This document shows, in pieces, positions 41,901 through 51,759 of a stretch of DNA of 64,000 nt. The stretch covers positions 8,504,193 to 8,568,192 of the forward strand of contig SCHM01000001.1 in the NCBI GenBank assembly GCA_004123355.1, given 5' to 3'. Origin of the DNA: Amphirosellinia nigrospora (taxonomy: Eukaryota; Ascomycota; Sordariomycetes; Xylariales; Xylariaceae). The notes below the pieces were generated by a model, which worked only from the letters and a program-made list of their open reading frames with translations, did not search any database and was not told where the DNA came from. The position numbers were made by a program, and so were the translations under genes. Position 1 is the first letter of the stretch, and each line of letters begins with the position of its first letter.

Positions 41901-43218
41901 GCGAAGCCGTGTACTACTTCAAGCGTTGCATCTGACACTTTGTCTTTGAGTAAGTTCATTGTCAGCTCCCAAGAAGGCAAGGTAGTCGCTAGTACCTACT
42001 CTTGAACTTATCTATCCGATCGTCTATTCGAACAAGGACCATGCGAGGCTGACGCCTCAACTCGTTGTTTCGCATTTGTATTGCGATAACCAACCGTCGC
42101 CCACCAATGAGAACAATAGGTGGTCTTACTCGAGGCGAGTATATAGCGCCACATGTGCGACTTGTTTTGTATCTCCCTCCGGCTTCAATGGCCGAGGCGA
42201 TTCGAAAAGTGATACCAGTCAACCATTTTCAAACGGGTCATACAAGGGAACCTCTTCGGTCAAGCCACGACCCGAGGGGAGTAATGCATGCAATCTCGCT
42301 CAGGCAGCAGAGCTTGGGGATTTCAATTCATGAAAGTTGAGCTCATACCATTTAGAATGATATACTTTTCTTGCAGTAGTTCGTTGATACCGGCGCTTAT
42401 CCTCCAGTTCCTTGTCGCCTCTAAAGTGGTCTTTGTGAAACAGATAATCTGCGACTAAGACACGCGTGTCGGGGATTTCAATATATTTCTTTAGCATGGT
42501 AGTCTCACGGGTACGTGCCTTTCCATATCTAAGCTAACCTCACGCCGTAGAAAAGCAGATCTGAGCCGTCATTTAAGCTTCGGGGCCGGTAGGAACCACA
42601 TTTTCAACAGTCGAGCATGTATAGGTTCTTTCAAACAACCAAAGGGATAAAGCGACACACAGTACCGCATGCCTTCAACGAGTAGAGGCGAGGGGAGCAT
42701 TGTGAATACAGTGGGGTAATCCACGCATAACGTCCCCAATGAAACGCGTCAGCCATTTGCTGTGTAATCTCTATCTAAACTTCTAGTCATTATTCCCCTA
42801 TTAAAAGTAATGACCGTCTCCTACCTAGTATGTTAGAATAGTTGGTAATGCTGGGAGATGACCAAGTAGCGCTTACCTCCCACTAGGTGCAAACCCTAAC
42901 GATGACACTTATAAAACTCAAAGAAGCTAGGTAGGTAGCCTTCTCGCTCAGTAATGTCTGTACTCAGAGCTCAAAGTTGTATACTTATTCTTTTTTTTCC
43001 CGGATGTTAGAGAGATTGAGCAAGTCGATTCATGTTCGCAGGTGTCGCAATTGTGCAGTAGGTACTTCATCCAGCCATATTCGCTTAGGTAGATAAGTTT
43101 TTAAAGATCGCCAATAATCTCAATTTCGTCCCCATCAAGTCTTATTTACTAAGCGAACTGGGTACTTATCTAAACTTTCATACCATTGAAGCGCGCTACC
43201 AATCTAATAAAACACCCA
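38995..43218. other. Intergenic 4.2 kb, nothing supported
   Basis: The left part is presumably the promoter and 5' leader of the Kin4 gene. Open frames in it (for example at 39123-39908 and 42065-42340) have no recognisable domains and overlap on both strands, as chance frames do. A TAGGTAGG motif lies near 42930. No RNA gene or element end was found. Confidence 0.55.
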
Positions 43219-44511
43219 TTAGTCTTGACGCGCTGAATCAACGGTGTCGGAGGAGAGCGGGGACAGATAGATTACTGAAAAGCATACTAAAAATGCCAAA
43301 GAGCCAATAAATGTTGACAAGTCGGAAGCATAAACGGCAGCATCACTACTGCTAGCAAAGCCAAGCGCGCCGCACACTGTAAAGCCAAATGCCCCTATTA
43401 GATTCCAGAACCCTATATGCCAACCCAGAACGTTGAAGGCGGGAGTATACCACGTCTTCTGCGTCTCTAGCATGAATAGCAAACTAGAAATAATAAAGCC
43501 GGCACCGCCCACCACCTCAACAAGTATAAGCATTTATATGTATAGTATTTCTGGCGGGGATACATACCTGGGTAGCCAGTACACACCGTTGGATACGGGG
43601 TAGAGAGATGGCTGTTGATAGAAGGCAGGGCCGTGAACCCGGATATCCAAAATACGGAGGCCCCAATGAATTGAGAAAGTGATGCCAAGAATCCGATTTC
43701 TCGAAGGTAGTGTGTCTTGAGTTCAAACCATGTTGGCCACCACTCCCAAGTTCTATCTTCTTTGCCAGCCTCAGCGGGGGCTCCCGTCGCAAGGAAACCA
43801 TGTCGAACTGAATGGTGATGCTCGCATCCCTTGGGGTCCGGGCGAAGGGATTGATGGTGTTGGGTTTCGATTGCTTCCTCGAGCGCCCAACCAAAGCAGT
43901 CTGTCCGCTTCTCGTTAACAGCCTCTAGCATTAGGAGCACAGACCCGATCTCAAAAACCGTAGCCCCGACGAAGGCCGTGATTCCAGTTCCCGCGCTCAC
44001 CTCGCCGCCAAATTCGGTAGAGGGCCATTGAACCGGAAGCCAGGCAAAGAAGCCATTGATGACCCAGATCACGGAACCTGCATGCCCCTTGTAAGTTTCC
44101 CCGCAATGTCCACCAGCCGAAAGCCGTAGTAGATGGAGAGATCACTCCAAGGGTAAGGGAAGGAGGCGGCTCACCAAGGGTGAATATGATCGCAACATCA
44201 TAACTAACATCAAACACTGGGAACGTCGACGCCATCCTCCAGATCCCTGGCAAGGATGCCCTGAACGTGTCAGTGGCGCGCGGGTGTGAGACTCCATGAT
44301 CAGCTGCACTCTGCGGTGAGATTACTACAGTGTGGCGGCCCTTGCGATTGTCCCGGGACCGATATCGACGCCATATCCAGGTGGGCGATGTCCCAGTTGC
44401 TGCTGGTTCGGCCTCGGCGGCTGGTGCCTGTCGGGATGTCGCGTGAAGGAATGGAACAGGACGGATATGGCGCTCCCCCTCGCACAGAACTCCTTTCGTT
44501 CCTAAGGACAT
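43219..44511 (-). CDS. Conserved fungal integral membrane protein of unknown function
   Basis: A protein of about 381 residues in three exons (44511-44175, 44077-43568, 43515-43219) with about six membrane segments. Examples are DVAIIFTLGSVIWVINGFFAW, GITAFVGATVFEIGSVLLML, LASLSQFIGASVFWISGF, a GGAGFIISSLLFMLE segment, WHIGFWNLIGAFGFTVCGAL and FIGSLAFLVCFSVIYL. The repeated pattern FxGATxFxxGSxLLMLE suggests two related halves. I recognise it as a conserved hypothetical membrane protein of filamentous ascomycetes, and no activity is known to me. The start at 44511 is the first ATG of the open frame; homologues could begin elsewhere. Two single-base losses are implied, near 43591 and 43570 (a GG and a GGG run on the plus strand). 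With both, the segment reads NGVYWLPQVVGGAGF across intron 2 and the total is 382 codons. Confidence 0.8.
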
Positions 44512-47021
44512 TGTTGAAGCACAATGTCACTAGACAGGTTACGTCAGCCACCATCAATCTAGGTATTTAACTTAGTCTAGCAGTTTGATGCGATCAAATT
44601 ACCAATTTCGGAGCCCGACGATGTGTTGTCACCATGACCCGGGAATATCCCTAAGTTTCACTCAGCTCAACTCTAATTTTCTTTCAGCGCGAGTCTACTT
44701 ACAAGTACTTGGCTCTGCAACTCTCAGCTCACTCGCGCATGAAATCGGAAATGAGGCTTGCAGGTGAAAGCCGAGGCGAATGCAAAGAAAACCATTCCCA
44801 CCCTCACAGTTTTTTTATTCACGCGATGACCAGGGGTACGAGGTAGGTCCGCTAACTCAATCGGTCAATGATCATGACGTCGTGCTCCACGATGATGCTA
44901 ACCACAACATCGAAATTCATATGTCTACTTATAATATGGTCGAAATTCCAGCATATCTACCGTTTTACCTCTTGGTAATTCTATTAGGTAGTGAGGGAAC
45001 AAACCTGTATTCAGTAGCGCTCGGATCTCCAAACTGCCTCTTCAAACAGCCGCACTATAGTCGTCCGCTCTTCAGCTACCGAATGTTCCCGTGTCGGACA
45101 AGATAGAAGCGCAGCATGCACAGACAATGAACGTGCTTCAGCTATTCTCCCATTGGTTGGCTATCCCATTCAGCGAGAGTATTTATACCAGCGTTTTTCG
45201 TAGAGAAGTCAATTCACCTGCCGTCAAAAGAACCATGCATCATGACAGTGGTCAAAGCAAAAGTCAATCATCTAACATGCTACAGAGTTTTGGATGATTC
45301 GATATCGTTAGAAATGTTCGCTGGTGTGTGCGAATTTATTCATACGACACCAAATCAGCCCGTCAACAATCTATCGGAATTCCCGTCACGCAAGTCTCGG
45401 CCCTTGCGGTACCGCGCGAGACCCTTATAACTTCCCATGAGCCAGGTAAAAGGTTCTATCATTCTAGATGCGCCACACTGCTCGTCGGAGTTCATGGATA
45501 TCTCCCCTGGTCCGATTTGGTGTGACCGTGTCAAGTCTTGTCATATCTATATACGCACAAGCTGCAAGAATATGGACGCGGCTGCCTGTTGCACATTATC
45601 TTCGGCCAGTTGCATTCAAAGTCTTGCAAGTCACACATTTCTCGGAAGCTATGATAAGACAGAATCTCAGGCCGACCCAGCTGGCTCCCGTTTTGGTGAT
45701 CAATTAATCATATTTAATCTTGCTGGCCCGACACACCCCATCCTTCGATTGCACGATGTCTAAGAAGAGCCGGTCAATGGTAGGTATCTAATTGTTGGAT
45801 GCCAAATCATATATACCGCTCACCGAAACTTATCAAACGTCAATAAGTGTTGATGTACCAGTAGTTGATTCGTGAACAAGCTGTATTGCACATTATATTC
45901 GCTGGTGTCAGCCGCGAGATCAAAATGTTCAAAATGTGAGAATATGGAATTATGACCAACAGCATAACATGTAAGACTATGAACATAGACTTATTAAATA
46001 AAATAGAGCTAATGCTGTATACTGACGAACGCATATTAAAGAGCTCCTATCAATGGTATATATGTGCAAAAACTACATTCCCATGATTTGTGCCGGCTCA
46101 CTACAACGCAGCTGTTCTAATCCTCCCTCTTGCCGAGTAATCGGTTATATTTCAACTTCGTCTCTATAGATATAGAATTTCTTCTTTGGCGGTGGAAATT
46201 CTCAAGAAAATGACAATATGGACGCCACTATAAAGCCATATTGGTCAGAGTTGATGACCTGAACACTGCCGTAAGTCCTACAAATGCTAGGAAAGCCACT
46301 TTGTAGTCCTAGTCAAATCTAAAGAACCAACATTCAGAATGACATGGCGCGAGCGGCACTGAAATGGCATTGGGATGGCGTGACTCGGTTGGGTGTGGGA
46401 AGATCCCTAGACATCTTGATCATCACGCTGAGAGCGCAAGGAAAAAACGAAACCTAGTGGGAACAAATAAGTATTCTTCTGCTACCAATATGACGTTTCC
46501 ATCTTATCATTAGGCCAATAGCTCTGACGTTTGCGGTACATGCGACCTATAGATAGGAACGGACGGTAGTGGTGGATTGGAATTGTAAGTTATGTGAAGG
46601 GGGCCCCAGTATCTAGAGTGGCGTAGTAAAGTATATGTTAACGTGTAATGTATAAGATTTTGATGTGCGATGAGACAGGATTAGACGCAATAATAGGGGT
46701 TTCGTGTTAGAAATGTGACTAGGTGTTTTCTATGATGTTACCAGGGACTATTCAAACTAATGAGGTTATCAAGGCTATGTGATTAAAATGTCAAGCTAAG
46801 TTACCCGGTTTTCTAGAATAACTACCAAAAGATGGCGGAGAAAGTGTAGGAAGCCGATAGAGTTGTTTAGGACAAGCGTTTCACCAAAGTTGACGTGTTA
46901 ATAGGGACAATTATATACTCAACCCATAAGAGGCGAAAAATTAAAAACTGCGGCCAATTGATGTAGTCTTTGATGAGAGAATCCGATCGAGTCCGTGGGA
47001 AAATCAGATATGTATAAAGCG

Positions 47022-47059
47022 ACTCGAGAGGCGATTAAAGACTCGAGAGGCGATTAAAG
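47022..47059 (+). repeat. Perfect tandem duplication of a 19-mer
   Basis: The 19-base unit actcgagaggcgattaaag occurs twice head to tail with no mismatch. The small size and perfect identity suggest a recent slippage duplication or an assembly artefact. Confidence 0.9.
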
Positions 47060-47194
47060 AAACCCTATTCCAAATAACTCTTAAAGGTAGAATAACGAGT
47101 GTATAATATGACCAGACATATTTCATAAGTAGTACATAATACCTGTATAACGCTTAATATTTTATTAGACATAGCTCAATTATGTGATAAGTCT

Positions 47195-47218
47195 TGCTAC
47201 TTCTTATCATAAGTAGCA
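47195..47218. repeat. Short inverted repeat tgctactt / aagtagca
   Basis: Two perfect 8-base arms (47195-47202 and 47211-47218) separated by eight bases, just upstream of the 52-bp tandem array. It could form a small hairpin. No function is known. Confidence 0.6.
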
Positions 47219-47272
47219 GTTTAGTTCCCATTGTGTACCCTGCTTACTTTGCTTTCTTTCTGCGGGTTCCAG

Positions 47273-47519
47273 ATGCCTGATATTGCGGTCCTGACGTGGA
47301 GTACTAGAACAGAACAAATACCAAATGCCTGGTATTGCGGTCCTAACGTGGAGTACCAGAACGGAACGAACACTAAATGCCTAGTATTGCGGTCCTGACG
47401 TGGAGTACTAGAACAGAACGAACATTAAATACCTGGTATTGCGGTCCTGACGTGGAGTACCAGAACGGAACGAACACTAAACGCCTAGTATTGCGGCCCT
47501 GGCGTGGAGTACCAGAACA
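47273..47519 (+). repeat. 52-bp minisatellite, about 4.75 copies
   Basis: Unit starts fall at 47273, 47325, 47377, 47429 and 47481, so the period is exactly 52 bp. The core reads TATTGCGGTCCTGACGTGGA followed by GTACCAGAACGGAACGAAC. Copies differ by a few transitions, and units 2 and 4 resemble each other more than their neighbours, hinting at a 104-bp higher-order duplication. Since 52 is not a multiple of three, the array cannot encode a repeated peptide in one frame, although both strands happen to be open. There are no unique spacers, so it is not a CRISPR array. Confidence 0.95.
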
Positions 47520-48173
47520 AGACGCTACAGACGCCTCTCTGGGCATCTTCCACATTAGACCCTAGGCATCTACTCCTAATCCAACTTCGACGCTCACCTA
47601 TAGGTGTCACAATACCTGAGTGTCTGAATCATAAACCGTACGTTATATATCTAAAATGGCCTCATGAAATGGGCACTACTGAGTCTATAGTAGTACATAA
47701 CCAGTCCATAAGGTGATTAGGCTGGCGAAGTGAATACATATTTCGAAAATATCTATGAAAATGTAGCGAGAGCGAAATAGGGCCGGGGAGTTTCATAAAC
47801 GATACGTGAACCGCACATCAGGTACTTTTAGATCATGTTTCATTTGTCATTGAGGGTGTTTCCCCCTCGTCATCTCCATTCTTCCTAGTCTACATGCAAG
47901 TGCGCCAAGAACCAGATAATTGGCCGCGTGATGAGGTCAAGAGCAGGTAGAGGGTGTGTATAAGAATTTGGAAGAAAAGCGTGAATCATCCCATAATACT
48001 TTTATCTTTACCCCATACATATCAAGGCACATAGATATTATATCTCATGCCATCGAGATGTGTCCAGTCACACATATGAACACTTCGTGTGTGTGTGTAG
48101 ACGCTGTCTTTGCGCAGTCTAAGCAGCGCCCATTTATGTCCCAACGTTGAAAACCCGAAAATCATTAACACGC

Positions 48174-50401
48174 TTATCGTGAAGACATGGCCTTGGTTAC
48201 CAGTCTCTTCAAAGCCAACTCCTTCTTCTTCAGATCATCAGCAGTTGACTCCTCAAGCTCGAGCTGGCCCATGGCCTCGCTGAGAGTCTCCTCGATCTTC
48301 TCCTTCTGGCCACGCTTGAGCTTGAGGGAGAGGGTCGGGTCAGAGACTATCTCCTCGACGCGGCTGATGTAGGATTCTAATTGCTGCTTGGCCTCGAATC
48401 GCTTGCTGAAAGCCTCGTCGGTGGTCTTGAACTTCTCGGCATCTAAAACATATATTAGCGGGTTACGCTTTCAATAATATTAGCCTAAAACTTACCGTTA
48501 ATCATACTCTCAATCTCAGTTGAGGAGAGCTTGCCGACCGAGTTGGCGATCGTAATGTTGGCACTGCGGCCAGAAGTTTTCTCGGTCGCAGTGACCTTGA
48601 GAATACCGTTCACATCAACCTCGAAGACAACCTCAAGAACGGCCTCACCAGCTCGCATGGGGGGATGGGAGCCAGAGTAAATTCACCCAATGAGGTGTTG
48701 TCCTCACAGTTGACACGCTCACCCTGATAGACAGGGAACTGGACGGTCTGCTGGTTGTCGGCAACCGTGGTGAAAGTTCTATTAAAGTTGGTAGTTAGCG
48801 ATATGCTCTGAGCGTGGCTAGTCCAGAATAAGGGTGAATGCATGTGGAAATATGAAGAAAATTGAAAATAAATAGCCAGAAGACGAAAATAACAATAAAC
48901 AGTTAAATGAAGACGAAAAAAATTGCTCACCTCTTCTTGATGCAGGGTACTGTCTGCGCGCGAGAGACAACGGGAGCGAAGATGTTACCCTCCATGGCCA
49001 CACCGAGGGACAGGGGAACAACGTCCAGAAGGAGGAGGTCCGAAGTATCGGCTGAAGTGGCCTTTCCGGAGAGAATACCGGCTTGCACGGCAGCACCGTA
49101 GGCAACAGCCTCGTCAGGGTTAATGCTCTTCTCAAGCTTCTTGCCGTCGAAAAAGTCGCTCAGCAACTTTTGGATCTTAGGGATACGGGTCGAACCTCCG
49201 ACCAGGACAATCTCATCGACGCCGCTCTTCGCGACACCAGAGTCCTTGAGGACCTGGGCGACGGGCTCCAGGGTACCGGCGAAAGCCTTGGCGTTAAGGT
49301 CTTCAAATCGGGCACGGGTGATTTGAAGGAAGAAGTCATCACCGTCAAAGAGAGAGTCGATTTCAATAGTGGTCTGAGCACCGTTGGAAAGAGTTCTCTT
49401 GGCACGCTCGCAAGCAGTTCGGAGTCTGCGGAGAGCACGAGGGTCGGGAGAGATATCCTTCTTAGTCTTGCGCTGGAACTCCTTCTTACAGTGGTCTAGA
49501 AGGTTGGTATCGAAATCTTGACCACCAAGATGGGTGTCACCAGCGGTGGCCTTGACGGTAAAGACACCGCCCTGGATGTTTAGTAGGGAGACATCAAAAG
49601 TACCACCACCAAGATCGTAGATTAGGACGTTGCGCTCCTTGTTGGACTTGTTCGAGCCGAGACCATAGGCAATGGCTGCAGCTGTAGGCTCGTTGATGAT
49701 ACGAAGAACATTGAGACCGGAAATGGCACCGGCATCCTTCGTAGCCTGACGCTGGTTGTCGTTGAAGTAGGCTGGGACGGTGATGACAGCCTTCTCGACC
49801 TTCTTGCCGAGCTTGGTCTCAGCAATCTCCTTCATCTACAGAGCGCATGTTAGTGACAGTGGCCATTGTATGGTGGAGAAATGGCCTACCTTGGTGAGGA
49901 CCATGGCAGATATCTCTTGAGGGGAGAAGGTCTTGGTCTCGCCGAGGTACTCAACCTCGACGACGGGGTTGCCTGAGCTACCTTGCTCAACAACCTTGAA
50001 GGGCCATGACTCAATATCCTTCTTGACGATGGGGTCGCTGAAAGGTCGCCCAATCAATCGCTTAACATCGAAGACGGTGTTGCGCGGGTTCATGGCAGCC
50101 TGGTTCTTGGCGGCCTCACCAATCAGACGCTCCTTCTCGTTGAAGGAGACGAAAGAGGGAGTGGTGAAGCTACCCTGCTCGTTGGCAATGATCTCGACAT
50201 TGTTTCCCTCGTAGATGGCAACGCAAGAGTAGGTGGTACCTGTGAGGCGGGGGATCGCTGTTAGCTGTGTTCGTGTGCTTTGCGTGTGCGTAGAACGACG
50301 CGGGGCAGCGGCGTCGCAACATGAAAATGAGCGAAAATGAGCGTAAATAAGAACATACCCAAATCGATGCCGACGGCACCGTCGTAGACTTCTTCGGCCA
50401 T
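48174..50401 (-). CDS. SSB1: Ribosome-associated Hsp70 chaperone Ssb
   Basis: A cytosolic Hsp70 that binds nascent chains at the ribosome with the RAC complex. Five exons are supported: 50401-50359, 50239-49890, 49835-48931, 48778-48496 and 48442-48174, about 616 residues, the normal Ssb length. Hsp70 signatures are GIDLGTTYSCV (N-terminus), [14 protein letters not shown] and [16 protein letters not shown]. The start [15 protein letters not shown], the [15 protein letters not shown] segment and the C-terminus [14 protein letters not shown], without EEVD, mark it as Ssb rather than Ssa. The first intron, right after the IDLG codons, is typical of fungal Hsp70 genes. One C is missing from a run of six (plus-strand G-run at 48659-48664), splitting FTLAPIPP from [15 protein letters not shown]. 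Ssb is highly expressed and universally conserved in fungi, so a real frameshift is unlikely. Confidence 0.95.
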
Positions 50402-51005
50402 CTTTGCGTGGTTTCTGGGGGAGATCGAGAATGGGAGAGGGGATGCCGGAAGACAGGAAATTTGCAACGGACAGGAACTCTGCGAGGAACTTTATTTGTG
50501 CAAATATCGCCCGCTTTGTGGAGGGGAAAAAAAAAATTCTGCCCCGCCCCAGACACTGCCCCAAGCGGTGAGTGGTGAATCAAAACCCGTCAAACTTATT
50601 CAAACCCCACCTCTAGTCCGCGCGCTACTGAGTCGGCCATTAGATAAGATGCGATAGCAGCTGAGCTGCCCCCAGAAAAGTCTCGAACAGTTTTCGACAA
50701 TGAGGGAGCACTAAACCATCAGCGCTGCAGCAATTAGCATATACTTTGATCTTAAAAAATCAATCAGAATATCTCATTGTATTATAATGATATAATTGTT
50801 GTACAAACAACTTTTATATTTGGTTATTCACGGTTTTGAGTGTTTTTAAAAACTATCACGGCGTGGTGCTGAATCGGGGAGCAGTCAGGGTCCTCTAGAC
50901 AGGTACCTAGTACACCACCACCTTCCGACTACCCCTCTACTAGTGCACCACGCTTTGTCTCGCTCGCTGAAATAAAATCCAGCTGTGTCGCTGACTACTT
51001 AACTT

Positions 51006-51033
51006 AGTAGGTATGATTTATGTAGGTAGGTAG
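51006..51033. repeat. TAGGTAGGTAG motif cluster upstream of SSB
   Basis: AGTAGGTATG followed by TGTAGGTAGGTAG, one of the recurring intergenic TAGGTA clusters. It lies about 600 bases upstream of the SSB start. Confidence 0.6.
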
Positions 51034-51100
51034 TCCCAGTAAGCACATCAAAATCGATTGAGGTTTACACAATACGACAACTATAGGTAGGAACGCCTCA

Positions 51101-51135
51101 GGCCGTTGAGGTCTTTTACACCTAGCACAACGGCC
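51101..51135. other. Strong stem-loop (ggccgttg ... caacggcc)
   Basis: Two perfect 8-base arms (51101-51108 and 51128-51135) enclose an inner 4-bp helix (aggt/acct, 51109-51112 with 51120-51123) and a 7-base loop. On the minus strand an A-box-like sequence, TAGTTCAGCAGG, lies just before it (51159-51148), as in tRNA D-arms. I see no convincing B box (GGTTCGANTCC) after it, so I do not call a tRNA. It may be a tRNA-derived relic or an unrelated structured RNA. Confidence 0.45.
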
Positions 51136-51759
51136 CGACATCTACCTGCTGAACTATGCTGATAGCCATTCCGGCACAGTTTAAGACCCTTCACTTGACT
51201 CGCTCCCCTTTTTTCACTGCATGTTGCATTCCGGTTACATGTCCGAATACGCCTATATAGCTTAGGCGCCTGGTATCGTCCTAGTTCTCGCATACTTGGC
51301 TCTAACCAGCTCGAAGACTCAAATGAGGTATTATACTTGTACATTGTAATGAAGAAGTTGCACAGAAAAGCCCATTCGATCCGCCTCCAGCATCTCACTA
51401 GGACCACTTGTACCCACCCAAACTCCAAACCCAGCAAAAAGAAGTTTTCAAATAGGTAAAGCAGCATCTTACTAGAGGAGGCTGCGTGGCTGCGGTATTT
51501 GCCTGTCTTTATGAGCGTCAGAGCCAGTGGATGCCGATAATCTGACAAGCTCGAGGGCTAATCAAGACTCTATGAGCATAAATCATGAGCTGACGAGACT
51601 CCCGATTGCTTGATCATCGGTAGCTGGTGTTAGGCCAAGTAGCAAGCCGTGAGATGTCGTGTCCCGGAAAATAAGGATGGAGGTAACGTGCCAGCACCCG
51701 TGCTATAGCATCTCTAACAAGCTCCGATCAGGTATTATTTGCGCACCATACGCAAAGGA

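Larger units (their letters stand above)
44512..48173. other. Intergenic 3.7 kb, partly AT-rich, with tandem repeats
   Basis: The left third is ordinary in base composition. From about 45,780 to 47,220 the sequence becomes visibly AT-rich, and it includes a duplicated 19-mer and a 52-bp tandem array (separate entries). No reverse transcriptase, transposase or capsid motif could be read in any frame, so I cannot assign a mobile element, though an eroded one is possible. Confidence 0.5.
50402..51759. other. Intergenic upstream of SSB, with AT-rich patch
   Basis: This holds the SSB promoter region, including an A-run at about 50527-50536, an AT-rich patch at about 50740-50850 and TAGGTAGGTAG motifs at 51006-51033. 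A 155-codon minus-strand frame at 51081-51548 has no recognised domain, and its end overlaps the hairpin at 51101-51135. I do not call it a gene. Confidence 0.5.

Noticed and set aside
42065-42340. Overlapping 85- and 91-codon plus-strand frames
   Set aside because: Two frames are open at once and neither shows a domain; no flanking exons.
47273-47519. CRISPR-like array
   Set aside because: The 52-bp units are directly adjacent with no unique spacers, and the window is eukaryotic.
49083-49499. 138-codon open frame opposite SSB
   Set aside because: It is an antisense shadow of a strongly biased coding exon, with no domain of its own.
51081-51548. 155-codon minus-strand frame upstream of SSB
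   Set aside because: No recognised domain, mixed composition, and it runs through the 51101-51135 hairpin; too weak to call a gene.
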